NCBI GenBank assembly: GCA_947396885.1
Contig: OX377201.1
Location: forward strand, 29,241,923 to 29,305,922
Reading direction: 5' to 3'
DNA: 64,000 bases
Source: Heligmosomoides polygyrus polygyrus
Taxonomy: Eukaryota > Nematoda > Chromadorea > Rhabditida > Heligmosomidae
Of the stretch, positions 1 through 12,246 are shown in pieces. Positions within the stretch are counted from its first letter, which is position 1; every line of letters begins with the position of its first letter. The position numbers and the translations under genes were made by a program. A model generated the notes under the pieces. That model ran no database searches. It worked only from the letters and a program-made list of their open reading frames with translations, and had not been told where the DNA came from.

Positions 1-26
1 ATGTATTGAAATAAATAAATAAAGGC
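1..26 (+). repeat. A-rich (ATAA)n tail of a truncated repeat
   Basis: The window opens in an ATAAATAAATAAA tract. The same kind of tract closes the LINE copies ending near 29510 and 39722 and recurs near 3400 and 7350, so this is probably the 3' tail of a retroelement that starts outside the window. Only the tail is visible, so the family is not known. Confidence 0.35.
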
Positions 27-339
27 GGAAAAAATAGATATGCCACGGTCCGTAATGCCGTCGGAAACGAAACCACTAAGCTTAGAATGAACCTCAGGAC
101 ACAAAACGAATCGAAGGGCAAACCATATCACCAGTTGAAGGGCAGGGCGCCATTCACGGATTGCTTCGAGTATTCAGTTTAAGGGTGACGCGGTAATGTC
201 TACTGATAATTTTCAGCCACCGCTTCTGGCTTACCGTAGCTCGCAGGAGTGTTTCCGAATCATCGGCCGGGAAGAAGCAGTGCGTAGCCGACCCGGGCTT
301 GGAATCGAACCCGATCGATTGTAGGGGATCAAGTGCAGG

Positions 340-478
340 GATGGGCGGAAATTTTGAAAATTTTCCCAGAAAACAGAAAACAGAAAATCGCCTTCGTCAG
401 AAAACAGAAATCAGAAAACAGAAAAGCCAAAAACGCCAGAAAATCAGAAAACAGAAAACAGAAAACAGAAAATTTCGA
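340..478 (+). repeat. AGAAAAC-type simple repeat with a conserved flank
   Basis: A conserved lead (GATGGGCGGAAATTTTG) is followed by imperfect tandem copies of a 7-base unit, CAGAAAA. The same lead and array recur at 2686-2800, where the lead is inverted at the right end, and in reverse orientation at 43361-43460. This makes it a dispersed family rather than a chance microsatellite. The open frame across it is simple-sequence translation, not a gene. Confidence 0.6.
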
Positions 479-1210
479 AATTATCACACGACCTAATTAT
501 TTTACCTAAAGATCCATATTTCCAGTAGCAAATGCTTTTGTAGGACCAGAAATGTAGTCGTAGACCAGCGTTTTAATTTGCAAGCGTTTATAAAAATTTC
601 TATTAAACTCCAGCTACTGCAATCAGCATGTTGTAAATCTTGACTGATAGATCCTAGGAATCTCGACACTTGAAGTATACTACATTACTCATCAGCTCCG
701 TTTCACCGCTAACGCCTCAACTAGAGAACGGTCCCACTATTAAGAAACTGGCTTTTTAGAATACCGAACACGATGAAGGCTCAGTAATCACTGTTTGCAT
801 GTTTCAACACAATTGCTTGAGTTTGTAGACACATTCTCGCAACATACTCTAAAGCTGTGCAGAGGGTCTTTGAGTAATACTGGCTGCGCCAGAATCTATT
901 TTCCTAATTCGTCTTGTTCATCAAGAATACCTTTCCTTGTAAGTGTCCTAGTTTCCGTGCAGCTGAAAGTTTTCAGGCTAACTTACCAATGCTCTTAACA
1001 GCACCTAGTTACTACTTAGCCAACTAAAAATTTTGTGTATTGGCTTGATATTTCACAGAACAACACGAGATTGCGACTGAAGGGCTGTCAGCATAGCAGA
1101 TCTTGTGTGAAGGTGCTTCCTTGAATGCGAAGACACCACATAATAAAGACCGAGCATGTACCCTCTCCATCACATTATTATTATTATTTCTCCTCAGATC
1201 TACATATCAT

Positions 1211-2055
1211 ATAACATCTCAGTGGAAGGCCAGCAGAACACCTTGCTGTACAGGAGTGCACGACATTAGCAACTATCGCCCGCTCTGTCTGCTGTCCGTA
1301 GTCTAGAAGCTGTTCACTCGAGTGATCCTGAATAGGATTAGCAGAACGCTGAACGAAGGACAGCCATGCGAACAAGCAGGGCTTCGGAGAGGAAGCGGCA
1401 CGATTGACCACATACACATCATTACGAATCTCATCGAAGTATCGTGAGAGTGCAAGCTGTCGCTGTCCATTACGTTCATCGACCTGAAGAAGGCATTCGA
1501 CTCCGTCGAGACTGAAGCGGTCATCGACGCCCTGCTCACTCAGGGTGTTCCTACTCAGTACATCAGAGTCCTTCGAGAGCTGTACAGTGGATTCACGACC
1601 AGGATCTCACCATTCTACAACGACGTTCTCATCGACGTGAAGAGAGGGGGTCGGCAGTGGAATACCATATCTTCGAAGCTCTTCAGCTCGGAAACGCCAT
1701 GCGCGAACTAGAATGGGAAGACATGGAGTGAAGGTCGACGGCCGGCAACTGACCATCTTCGGTTTGCTGATGACATCGTTCCCATAACACCGAGCGCTAG
1801 CCAGGCGGAGCAGATGCTTGTTGGCTTCGACCGTGTATGCACCGGCACCGAGTGGACGTCACCGACTGCATTCCGCGGGATGTCAAGAGAACAGCAGGAA
1901 CTGCCCACCAACGCGTTGGTCGGGCTTCTTCGTCAAAGCCCTGAACAATGACGCTCTTCGTGTCCCTCGAGCGAAAATGATCCACTGGAGCACCCTGGCA
2001 CGCGGCACGGACGTATGGAGACGCTGATGGCGTCCGCTTGAACAATAATGGGACG
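1211..2055 (+). mobile_element. RTE-type non-LTR retrotransposon fragment, internally deleted
   Basis: Translated in shifting plus-strand frames, this shows reverse-transcriptase blocks typical of nematode RTE elements: NYRPLCLLS, KLFTRVILNRI, FIDLKKAFDSVETEA (containing the first catalytic Asp) and RISPFYNDVLIDVKRG, then FADDIV. The text then jumps to the extreme C-terminal block ([21 protein letters not shown]), so the thumb and most of the 3' domain are missing. Several stops and frameshifts are present. It is a dead copy; the endonuclease is also absent. Confidence 0.8.
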
Positions 2056-2685
2056 ACAGATGATATACGTGATAAATGAGAAATTTTCTGCATCACTACC
2101 CTATCACCAGCTAAATCAAAGGTAACTAAAAACTTTTCTGTCTCTTACTAATTTGTGACACCAAAAGCTGAGCAATCTTCAGAGTTAGAAAAGCAGCTTC
2201 GACAAAGGCTCTGCAGAAAACGATATTGGGGATGACCGGGCAACAATGTTCAATTTTTAAAGCGCTGGTGGAGAATAACCCTACCCACAATAACTCTAAG
2301 AAATGTGGTTAGTTAATACATAATTTAGTACCCCTCAAAATACTAGTCTTATAGTTTTTATATAAGACTTTTAGTGATCGTAGATGGTCCAAACTACTGT
2401 TAATATGGAAAAGAATACAAAGCCAAATTATGAAAGTCGAAAAATGTCCTATGAAGAAACTCCTTGCCAGCAGCACTTACACAATCAATCAAGCAAACAT
2501 GTGGGATAGTTCATGAGTATATGGCGCAATTGCTACATGAGCACATCCAAAAACGCTACATGCTTGCCATTTAAGATACCCTAGAAACACTATTTTGGAA
2601 TGAAGCTCACTATTTTATGATACTTTTGAATTTTTCTAATTGGATTTCTGTGATAAAATTTTGTTCGCGACACTATTTTCTGTTT

Positions 2686-2800
2686 TCTGGCCAATTTTTG
2701 GCCATTTTCCCAGAAAACAGAAAACAGAAAAAATTTGCCCAAAATGGCCAGAAAATCAGAAAACAGAAAACAGAAAACAGAAATTCCGCCCATCCCTGAT
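2686..2800. repeat. AGAAAAC-type repeat, second copy
   Basis: A short inverted pair, TCTGTTTTCTGGCC against CCCAGAAAACAGAAAACAG, is followed by a CAGAAAA array. The copy ends in GAAATTCCGCCCATCCCTG, which is the reverse complement of the start of the copy at 340. The inverted relation of the two outer ends suggests these belong to a family with defined termini. Confidence 0.5.
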
Positions 2801-3269
2801 CAGGTGGGGCCACTTCTGCTCCGCCACACGCATCTATTAAAACAAACAGACCCGCAAGATGAATGGCTCTGACAAACATGAGCTCCGCGTCTGTTATTCT
2901 CTCTAAGGGCTGCCGCATTTCAGACTTCCGGTTTATTCAAACATCTGCACCGCATGAAAATTGCTCAACTATGAATATTGTAAGTCGTTTCTTTCTATTT
3001 ATTCGCAATATGGCATCTATTTACGAAACCAACCTTTAATGGTACATATATGTAGAACACTTTTCATTCTCATTCCACATCGAAAGATGGGTATGGTCAG
3101 AGAAAAACAATTGGATAAGTGATTTTTCTAACCATAAAATAAAAAATAAAAGTGCAACTTCAAAATACAAATTCTTTTGCACAAGAGACACCATGGTCAA
3201 GTGGTGTGGATACTGCTAGGACAATGTCACTTGCAGAATGGCTGACGGCTTTTAAGTAAATCCATGATG

Positions 3270-3420
3270 TCACTGATTCAATGTGTTAGGGTTACCCAGA
3301 AGAGGTGTTTCTATTCCTTGGAACCGGAGAAACATCTTCTTGTTCCGCACTGGCTGTGCATTTCGTCTGAGCGAACTCTTTGCCGACTATATAGATATAT
3401 AAATAAATAAATAAATAGTC
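3270..3420 (+). repeat. Possible LINE 3' end with (AATA)n tail
   Basis: About 120 bases precede an ATATAAATAAATAAATAAATAG tail, the same arrangement as at the 3' ends near 29510 and 39722. No coding block of a reverse transcriptase remains, so the assignment rests only on the tail. Confidence 0.25.
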
Positions 3421-3466
3421 AATTTTGTAGAAGTTGTGCTTTGACTGACGCTATGAAGAGCACAAT

Positions 3467-4030
3467 TTGGGTTCGCACTTTTTTGCAGTTCTGCAGATCG
3501 TTCTTGACCATAAACTTCGAAGTCAAGTTCCGATCGCCACCGGCGTTTTCAGATTGAATCTGTACAGAGGCGAAGAAGGAAACTTCCACAAGGAAACGGT
3601 GCGTACCTGCAAGGACAGCGAAGCGAACAGCTCCCGATGGAGAGTGAGTGTCTGGAGGCGCTCTCGACGAGCCGGCGATTCGGTGGCGTCTCCGGTACGT
3701 GAGGATGTGGCGGTGTGGGTGTGGTCGTACTCACTGTGGTGGTGGGTGCTTGTTGTTCGATTGGCCTACCGTAACCCGCGCCCGGGGTCAGGAACGGTCG
3801 CGCGTCTCGTCGTTTCAGATGTTCTTTCGGTCCGGATGACGACGATAATAGTCGGGGTCATGTGTCGTCCAATCAGTAGCTCGGTGCGTGAGAACCACCT
3901 CACCGCCACCATAGCCGTCGCAATGACGCAACGACAATACGAAAGTGTTGCACTGTCAGGCGTTCTGAAGGTTAGAGCAGCCCAATGTCCAGAGGCCGTC
4001 GTCTTTACTAGATCAAACCCTTATGGCTAG
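3467..4030 (+). other. Unexplained open stretch, 187 codons, no recognised protein
   Basis: An uninterrupted frame starting at a non-ATG codon runs through a GC-richer, CpG-containing stretch. Its translation is rich in Arg, Ser and Val and matches no family I recognise. There is no clear splice acceptor or donor at its borders. High local GC alone can keep frames open, so I do not call it a gene. The rest of 3420-4736 shows nothing recognisable. Confidence 0.15.
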
Positions 4031-4736
4031 ATCCATTATTAAGTGGCCTTTCCAAAGATATTTTGGATGAAAGCGCCACTCCTCATGGTTGGCACTATTA
4101 GCCGCCGACCTCTGCCCAAGTTTCGTATCTTCTCAGAATGCATTGGACGGAACATTTCGTCGTACAAGGCCTTACTCTGCTGGTCCTCATGACCTTAAAA
4201 TAAAATTTGAACGCTAACCACTCCGGCTAGGATACGTCACGCTTTCCTCTCTACTTTGAGTAGTCAAAGCACCACGAATGCGAAAATGCTTCACGGTTCC
4301 AAAATTCGAACAAACCATAAGCCCCATCGATTCTACTCGTACTGCGCCAGCTCTATTGCTCGTGTTTTCTGCATTTCTTTCTTCTGCCGCTGTATACATT
4401 AGGAGCGAATCTTCACGCGGTGCTCGACGATGGCCTGGCAGAGGTCAGCGGCTAACAGTGCCGGCCGTGTACCCGGGCATCGTTGGCGGCAGACCGCTCA
4501 ACAGAAGGCGTGGGCCGTCGTGGGTACGTGCGTACTCGAAAAACGCACGGTATGCAGGTAATTGGGGCGAGAGCGACTTGCCAGAGACCGACTAATAACC
4601 AGGACAGCGGCTGTATGAATGCGGTCGTTGTGGAGACAGCGACGGATGCACCACATTGAGACACCGCCATGAATGCCACCTTTCCGGGGCCTCTCACACT
4701 CCATGCGGCGTGCTCGTTCTTCGGCTACTGCTACTA

Positions 4737-5646
4737 TTAGGGGGGGGGGTTCAAAAGTAATGAGACAAATTGAACAAAATCTTTATCTCTTTATAACTCA
4801 ATTACAAATCAACGATGCTAAGGAACGTGTATGCCATTAAGGTCAGTGACTTGCTGCTATCGCTCAGCCAACTTCCTGATCCCATCCTTCCAGAACTGCT
4901 TGGGCCTGGCGTTGATCAACTTCTCGATATGGTTGTCAGGGACTGCTTGGGTTCTTGTGTCCCTTCCGACCAGGAAGTCCTATAGGCTCAAGTAGTAGTG
5001 GTAGTCGCATGGAGAGATGTCCGGCGAATACGGTGGGTGAGGCATGTGAACGTACGCCAGCTGAGAAAGCTTATCCATGCTTACTTGTTCCCGATGGGGT
5101 GCGGCGTTGTCGAAGAGGAGAACCGTCTTGAAGCGCTGCGAATGAATAAGAGCGAGTCGCCGGTCCATCTCTTCTATTTCGTTCACCATGGCCTTGGAGT
5201 TCATCGCGGTGCTCTTAGGAAACAGCCTCCGGTAAACCAATCCATGGGCGCAGACCCAAAAGCTCCAAAGATGCTTCTCGCCGTGAACATCTCGCCGAAC
5301 GAAGGTCGGTAACAATTCACCAGGCATCACCCAGACTCGCTGCTTGACAGGGTTAAGGTAGAAGACGTACTTCTCATCCTGCGTGAATATTGACCCCAGG
5401 CTGCTCGGGGTTGGGAATTAGGGGAGATTTGCGCGACACAGGTCGACTCGTCAGACTGGGGTTTCGGCATGAGACAGGCTGGGGTCTTGGCATGCTTCTG
5501 GAAAGGGCGGAAGTGGTAACTTCTCAGATGGGCTTCAGTAAGTAGCATACAAACATACAAATACAACAAGTAGGAATCCAGACTCCAGCCACGAGATATG
5601 TGGACACGGCATGGGGTGTCTCATTACTTTTGCCCCCCCCCCCTAA
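4737..5646 (-). mobile_element. Mariner-type element with intact TIRs, TA target duplication
   Basis: The left end TTAGGGG...TCAAAAGTAATGAGAC and the right end GTCTCATTACTTTTG...CCCCTAA are inverted repeats about 29 bp long with a poly-G/C run inside. Both are flanked by TA (4735-4736 and 5647-5648), the Tc1/mariner hallmark. At 910 bp the element is shorter than the usual 1.3 kb. The minus strand holds a frameshifted transposase remnant with catalytic-domain motifs and no recognisable helix-turn-helix region. It is non-autonomous. Confidence 0.85.
4980..5330 (-). pseudogene. Mariner transposase fragment (catalytic half)
   Basis: This minus-strand frame contains the LLFDNAAPH motif carrying the second catalytic Asp, and HPPYSPDISPCDYHYYLSL, the mariner box around the third Asp. 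Upstream, toward 5450, a second frame continues the domain (QDEKYVF-like and NPVKQRVWVMPG blocks) but is separated by a frameshift. The N-terminal DNA-binding region is missing. The fragment lies inside the TIR-bounded element 4737-5646. Confidence 0.8.
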
Positions 5647-5649
5647 TAC

Positions 5650-8116
5650 TACAAGCCGGTCACGAAATTCGGTATGGTTACGACCCACCTAGTCTTCGAT
5701 AACACTACGCCCTGAGGAAGGGGTGCACTGTTGCTTTTAAGCAATTTGCGGAGTTCATTGGATGAAAACTTTAAAACAACTGGATAAATAGCAGATAGAC
5801 CGAATCTATCCCAGTTGGAGGAGGAAGGGGGGGGGGGCAGTTAGGAGTTTGCTCTCTCATCCCTCCTCCTGAATTTATCTCATCTCAGTGCTGAAGCTAC
5901 TAACAAATGATATGGTGGCTTTCATGTGAGCTCAGAGAATGTGGTATCCTGTTCTGGAGTGCTGTGCGAAACTGTTACCGTATCGCTAAGCCCTCCCGAC
6001 TAGGATAGATCCGATAGAGCTGTAACAACTGCATGCCTGTCCTCGACTTCTAAATGAGTTAATGGAATCAATTCAATAGTTTAGCCCACTCGTCGTATGA
6101 ACTATGGAATAGCTTTTTATCTTATAGTGAGTTGCAGAGATTTGCCGTATTTTCAGCGCTTACTATTTACGATTTTCGGCTATTTCCAAAAGCAATCTTC
6201 TCGTTTGGCCTTCGATCTTCTCCTTTTTGTATAGGAAAGTGCAAAGTAACCGAAAGGCGATCTGAAGTGATGTGAGGACCCCCCTGAAGGTATTCAAACA
6301 CTCTGACTTGAACGATTGGATTCACTACTGGTCTAACTCCGGTTGATAAAGCTATCGCTACTCGCCAGCGGTGGATATTCTGTACATCTGAAGACTGGGC
6401 CGAAATGTCAGGCCGTAAATATAAAATTTCACCTAAAGATTTCGTTTGTAAGAACGTACAAGAAGCATACTATTAAGACATGCAATTACCAGCGAATTGA
6501 AATGCTCCGTGGGAAGTATGCAAGCCTGTGAAAGTCCTATTGCTGGTCGAACTCCGTGAGTATAATAAAACTGTTTCTGTGCGTCCGATGGCGCACTTGT
6601 TATCTGTAGAGATTTACCAGGTTGTTATTTTTGTATTTCTCTAGTCGCTTGTACTGAACAGAGATCTATGCTCTGAAAAATTATACCAATAACAATTACA
6701 TTTTGACTATCGTGTGAGAAAACGGAAGCAAAAAAATTGGTTATGGCATTATCCTTTTCAGTGTCTTCAATATATAACATTTGTTTCCAGTGCCATCATG
6801 TAGCACTAGAAGTAAGTTAAATAAATAATTGAATGAAATCGGCCCCTTTGTTCAATAGCACCTTCTCAGCCTCCTGCTTGAAGACATCGACTGAAAATAT
6901 AATACGTTTTCAAATGAGGCTCCTACTTGAAGACAGTCAGCTTGAACTCTGACAACGTCAATCAATTTCTACCATTTTTGAAGACGATATGTTTCTCTCA
7001 TGCTCACCACTGAGCTCCTGCTTAAATGTTTTTGTTGCCATTCTCAATCTGAAAACACATTTACCTTCTCCACTTCCATTGTGTAAGTGTAAGTTTAAGT
7101 TCAAGTTCTTTGAGTCTAGGTTTTTATAGTTCTTTTTGTATTTTTTGCAACAACTCTTTATCACAACATTTTTTATTATACTATAGCTCATGGTTAGCAT
7201 CGTTTGTGTATTAACACAGTCCCACGTAATTTAATCAGCTTTTCATCTTTCTCATGGTTTAGTAACACTACAACGTCCTTTATTATTTTATAAGGGATTG
7301 CAATATTTTGCTCTACAATGTTCTTTGCTCTTTCCCTGAGTGCCGACAAATAAATAAATAAGTAGTCTTTTTTCCTCATCCACCACTGAGCTTGGGCATT
7401 CTACAAAAGCGGAGTCGGATCAGCCTCTATCGAACCCTCGGAATTCCATTCCTTTTTTGGCTTATGGATTTTTGGACATCAAAAAGTCCAAAAACCACGA
7501 AGGGGTGGAAGTCTTTTTTTGGACTTCAACCCTTTTTGGTTTTTTGTCTTGCTGTCCTCTTTCCGCAACATGGTTATAAACAATACTAAACACAGAATCT
7601 CAATCAACCCTTTAGAAAACATTGCAAAGATCTCATATTTTCAAAAACTTTCTTGTGCCTATCCTAATCGACGCGAATATAGTTCCTTGTGTCTCCACTG
7701 CCTCCTGTTAATTCGTCCGAGCGTTTCATCTGCTCTGCCATAATAGATATAATAGAGTTTTCAATGAAATTCGGAGGGTGTTCTGGGATGGCATGATATG
7801 GCGGACGCGATTGCCAAACTATGTATGATTAAACTCTCACGGGTAGGATCGATGCTTTTTTCTTCCTCAGTAAGATTGAACAGCAAGTGCATTTTACGTT
7901 ACTTGTGCATTACCATAATTGAATTCCCTGACGTCCGAAGCGAATTCCTTAGAACGGAATTAATCCTAGGTGCTATATCAGAATTCATTTTCTCATTATG
8001 TAGCGTAAGTACGGAATGACCTGTGAATTATATTGCGTGGATTTTATAGTCGGAAACAAATTCTTAAGCGACATAGCCTTCTACATATGTACTGTTTCGC
8101 GTCAAAATGAACATTT
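5650..8116. other. Intergenic, no gene seen
   Basis: The sequence is AT-rich with no coding block I recognise. A (AAATA)n tail sits near 7345-7365, probably a retroelement 3' end. A 35-base stretch near 6523 (AAGCCTGTGAAAGTCCTATT and onward) recurs near 61377, so another low-copy repeat is present. Confidence 0.4.
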
Positions 8117-8275
8117 TACTTTTCAAATCAAACTGAACATATTCTTAAATCAAGTTGGACGCTTTTTGGACCAAATTGAATACCGTTTTCAACGCTTCTT
8201 AAATCAAACCGAACACCTTCCAACTCAAAACGAGCGTCTTCAAAATCAAACACGCGGCTCTCCAAAAGATGTTGA
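8117..8275 (+). repeat. Degenerate tandem repeat, ~30-bp unit
   Basis: Phrases of the type AAATCAAACTGAACA, AAATCAAGTTGGACG, ACCAAATTGAATACC, AAATCAAACCGAACACC and AAATCAAACACGCGG follow one another at roughly 28-31 bases. This looks like an old, diverged minisatellite. Related wording in reverse occurs near 22270-22340 inside PA2G4 intron 1. Confidence 0.5.
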
Positions 8276-9404
8276 AATTGTTTTCTGCCTAAGGAAAAGT
8301 TGGCATAATTTTTTTTTGAAATTTCGAATTTCAGATGCCGCAATAGGTTTTGAACTAATACGTATCAGCACATTTTGAATTAATTTTACTTAATTTTTTC
8401 CTAAAGAAATGAAAATTTGAAATTATAATGGTTTAAGGGCTATTCTAGAGTGCAAGAAACAGCAATTTTTACGGTCATTACGGGACGGTTACGGTTTTTA
8501 CGTGCTTAAAACATCAGGCACCCGCCTGGCACCTCAAAGGTTTAATATAGCTCCACCCTGCCAGAATTTTTGATACATAACAAATAGAAGCCACGGAGTC
8601 CCTGACGAGTGCATGGCACAATCTCTATTTTGGCACTAAAAAATTGTTGCCTTCATTTTAAGACGAACGTTAGACAATGTTTTTTCTTGCGGCGGCAGAT
8701 GAATTGAAGCACTTTGAGAAACGAACGCCAAAATTTTCTTATGCAACAAATATTCTAATAGTGTTGGAGAGTCTCTAGTTTAACCTGAAAGGCGCTCGTA
8801 TTGATTTCAATAACATCAGTCTTGTTTTTAAAAAAGTGTCCAATTGGATTTGAATGGTATAGACAAGTCCCAAGGACTCATTGCGCACAGGTTCTTCTAG
8901 GCTCTTTTTATTGCAGTTTGCAGCACTTTTGCAACCCAGGCTTTTAAAAATTCCCACACGTTTGTTAGGCATGCCGAGGATGTTGGGTGCAATCAAAAAG
9001 CGCAAGTAATGCAAATTAGTGAATGGTGCGGTCCGAGCCAAGTTTTTTTTTTCAGTTTTTGGTGCATTTAGAATGCTTTCCAGAGCAAATTGTCGGAACG
9101 ATTTCCTGGACCAGACTGTCCGTTTGAAGTCCACAAATCAAAAAGCTTGCAATGATCCGAGTACAACAGACGTGAGGGTCTTCACTGTCGGATCTCAAAG
9201 TGATCTACATGTGCAGCACGTGCCTACTGTGTAGATACATCAACGACCGACTTCAGTGGCGTTTTGGGAAAGCAGCGATTGATTTTCTCTAATGTGTCCA
9301 TTGTTATTTCTGTCTACTGTCTTATTGAATATTACATCTGTGTGTTTCCCCGTAAGTTACATCTACGTGGTCCCGAAATCGGTTATTCACCTACTTTTCT
9401 TCCG

Positions 9405-9475
9405 ATATTAAGGATAAGGCTAAAGGGCGGCGTTATGAATTCCTCTAGTGGGATGCGCCACGCAATTTATTTTGG
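9405..9475 (-). repeat. SINE tail unit, inverted
   Basis: Read on the minus strand, it resembles the 3' unit of the SINE family at 58795-59205: a GGCGCAT block, then an ATAACGCCG-like block, then TTATCCTTA. It is a truncated copy lying head-on to the next SINE. Confidence 0.4.
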
Positions 9476-9516
9476 TTGTGTATTTTCAAAGCAGTTTTGA
9501 TACATATTTCGCCAAT

Positions 9517-9795
9517 GGGGCGCGTGTGGCGCAGTCGGAGGAGGTACCTGCTGTCGCGTGCACCTGATAGCACTTTCTGGTTCGGATTTCCCGCCCAGGC
9601 CGACCAAGCCTTCCATCACCCTGTTGTCAGTGAGTTGGTACCAGTTTTATATGGAAGTGATAAGGCGCTGACTTGTTCATCGGCTGGCCGCCGCAAGTCT
9701 TTGTATGGCCAAATACGCATTCAGATCGCGCATAAGTATAATTCGTGGCGCATCACAAAAAGTACTAAGTAACGCGATCCCTTGTCTTTTTTATT
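9517..9795 (+). mobile_element. tRNA-derived SINE, family S1
   Basis: The head has RNA polymerase III-like boxes: an A box at TGGCGCAGTCGG (about 9527) and a B box at GGTTCGGATTTCC (about 9579). The family body follows (CCCGCCCAGGCCGACCAAGCCTTCCATC, then TGGTACCAG, then TTCATCGGCTGGCC), and the copy ends with a GGCGCATCAC...AACGCGATCC unit. Related copies lie at 9826-9976, 41630-41830, 58795-59205 and 62045-62385. Confidence 0.65.
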
Positions 9796-9825
9796 TGGTC
9801 TGTGCTATGACTTGCATCGGCCAGT

Positions 9826-9976
9826 CGATAGGCGTGAGTGTTTCATTCTCCCAGACAAGTCTGGTACCAACCCTTGAAGGTTGGAAGGCTTGGTTAGCCT
9901 GGGCGAGAAATCCTAACCAACAACCTGGAATCGGGTGCACACGACAACCGCGGCCTCCTCCGACAGCGCTATGTTT
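9826..9976 (-). mobile_element. tRNA-derived SINE, family S1, inverted copy
   Basis: The reverse complement reads GCGCTGTCGGAGGAGG (A-box side), CGATTCCAGGTTG, CGCCCAGGCTAACCAAGCC and GGTACCAGACTTGTCTGGGA. This is the same order as the copy at 9517 but on the other strand, so the two form an inverted pair about 50 bases apart. Confidence 0.6.
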
Positions 9977-9995
9977 CTGATACTGTAAGATGACA

Positions 9996-10836
9996 TGTCA
10001 TCAAATCGTTGCCTTTTCAGACCATTGTATTGAAAGAGAATCGCGAACACGGGGCACTCTTGCCATCGTAGGACTGCGAAGTTCTACTTCGTGTTGGGTT
10101 TGATACTTTGGAAGAAGCGATGCTCGCTCTATGCACCGTCAGCACCTGACTCTTCTTGTGCTTCCGAAATGTGACCTTCAGTATGACTCCAGATAACCTT
10201 TTTTAACACTGTGAAGCATGGTCCTTCTACTGACCAAAACAACTACATTAGGCGATCTTTAAGCTTCGCTTGCTGGATTTCTTTATTCTATTCTTGTATT
10301 TTAGTTTCGCCGAGCAGAGTTTACCTAGCGAAAAGCACGAGTTGTTGATCATGTTTAGCATGCTGCAAGCAGTCCAGAGAAACAAAGACTGATCGATTGC
10401 TTCTTGTTCAGAAAAGGTGTCGAAGATTGAAAACCACAAGGTTATAGAAACATTTCAACGAAAAAATCACTGCAATGCTGTCCATTCTTCGATTCTTCGG
10501 GTATAACGCTCAGTGTAGGTTTAGCTTGCCGAGCTACCTTCGATCCACTATAAACCACCCACGCATTTTATGCAAGTATTAGCTCTCATGAACAAAAGCG
10601 AAATGGAAGCGCATAAAAAACTTGTCCATGTGGACGCAGTGTTCGTGAACAGTATGTGCTTCAAAAGTATTGAAATTGAAGTACTCCACTTTCTTTGAGT
10701 ATATTCCACCCGCATTATAAGCTTTAAATGATGCGGCCATCAAGGCCACGACAAATTTGAGATTGACATCAGATATGTCACACTTGTTGCAAGAACGTGT
10801 TGACTAGGAAGCGACACTCGCGCGGCTAAACATATA
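9996..10836. other. Intergenic, no gene seen
   Basis: No reading frame with family resemblance and no recognisable repeat termini are present. Confidence 0.35.
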
Positions 10837-11551
10837 CAGGGTGCACCAAAATAACCAGGACAATATTTTTTAATCATAATTATAAAGCAACCATCAATTC
10901 GAGAAAACAAAAACTAAATTACAATAACACAAACATTAAGGTGGATCGTATTCAAGTGGTTTCGTAGTGGTCTCCCTTGGAGTGGTTTATAAGGGCAAAT
11001 GCTTCGCGAGGTTTGGAGGCGATGGGCCGCAGGTCATCAGGAAACAATCGTTCTCACTCCTGACGTTAGGATACCTTCAGGGACTGGAGACTGTGGTGGC
11101 GCTTGACGTCGACCCTAGTCTTGAAAATGCCCACACACTGTAGTTCATCAGATTCGAATCCGGAGAATACGGCGGCCATTCCGAAGGCGTGATGGAATCG
11201 GGGAAATTGACCATCGTACTCTTCGCCCTATGTTCGGTGCAGAGTCCTGTTAGAACGTCCAGTGGGCATCACCAAAGTGCTACTGGACCCAAAGAAGAAC
11301 TCCGGACTCAAGAATGTCTCGCTGGTGCCTCTGTAGACCAGATCTTATCGTTTTGGCGATTGTGCGCCTGCTCCACGGTGAATCTGTGAACAGAATCTGT
11401 TCCCAGCCACGACCTGCGGCCCATGGCCCCCAAACTTCGCGAAACGTTTGGCCTTTGCATCCGCTCCAAGGGAGTCGTCGTTTTTTCGAATTGTTGGTTG
11501 TTTTATAATTATGACAAAGAAATCTTGTCCACGTTATTTTGGTGCACCCTG
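10837..11551 (-). mobile_element. Tc1/mariner-type element with perfect 19-bp TIR ends
   Basis: Both ends start CAGGGTGCACCAAAATAAC and are followed by partly matching GGACAA, with TA on both outer sides (10835-10836 and 11552-11553). The element is 715 bp. The minus strand around 11190-11140 gives a decayed SEWPPYSPDSN block followed by MNY, which corresponds to the third-Asp box of Tc1-type transposases. The remainder is too decayed to translate. Non-autonomous. Confidence 0.8.
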
Positions 11552-11553
11552 TA

Positions 11554-12164
11554 GTTCCACTGCGTTGTCTACTCTTCGTTCAACCCTTTCAGGAAAAACT
11601 CTGAGCAACGCTTTGATATGCTCACCATTGCTCTTGAAACCTTGGGCTATAAATTGTTACAGTTGGTGTTGTACAAGAGCACGAGTTTTCTTGGGTGATT
11701 CTTTATTTAGCCTAGCGTTCAACATCCTGTCATCTTCAGAGGCGTGTTGGTCCCGACGCTGACGGCCGATGTTTTTCCTGTGTAAGATTCCCATCAAAGG
11801 CTCTTTAGTGAGGGCTCTTTTTTTTTCGAAAACTCTCCATTCAGCGACCTGACAATCGGGGGTTACCAAAACATATTACTTAAGTGACCTTCTTCATCAT
11901 TGAAGATTGCACAGAATCGCGCCTCTAATCCTCGAGGGTTTATGAAACCCTAAACTTCCCAGGATTGCCAAATCTAGATGAGTGGTGACTCTACAAGGAA
12001 AGGTTTCCAACCTAAGGTGAGTGTTTGTGATGCTATTTTGATAGGCCGTGTGAGCGGAGTCCAGAATTAGTTTGTTTTCACTGAGCGCTTTCTTAAACAC
12101 CTGAAAAAGAGATGTGAATACGTGTGCGCAACACTCATCAAAACCCTATGACACCTCACGAGAT
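11554..12164. other. Intergenic, no gene seen
   Basis: No coding block is recognised. Confidence 0.35.
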
Positions 12165-12246
12165 GTGCCTCGGTGGAGTAGTAGGTAGGAGTGCCGTCTC
12201 ATAGGAGCACACCGGCGGGCGTTTGAGTTCAAGTCCGCGCACTGCC
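12165..12246 (+). repeat. tRNA-Met-like sequence (pseudo-tRNA or SINE head)
   Basis: It resembles elongator tRNA-Met in order: a CCTCGGTGGAGTAGTAGGTAG D-arm region, GTCTCATAGG where CAT would be the anticodon, and GAGTTCAAGTCC as T-arm/B box. The acceptor strands do not pair properly and the anticodon stem is poor. It is therefore a pseudogene or the head of a SINE rather than a working tRNA gene. Confidence 0.4.

Noticed and set aside
2617..2918. Open frames across AGAAAAC repeats
   Set aside because: Translations are simple repeats (KTENRKQK and similar) and are open on both strands because of sequence periodicity.
12165..12246. Functional tRNA-Met gene
   Set aside because: CAT is in the right place and the B box is good, but acceptor and anticodon stems do not pair well. 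Kept only as a tRNA-like repeat.
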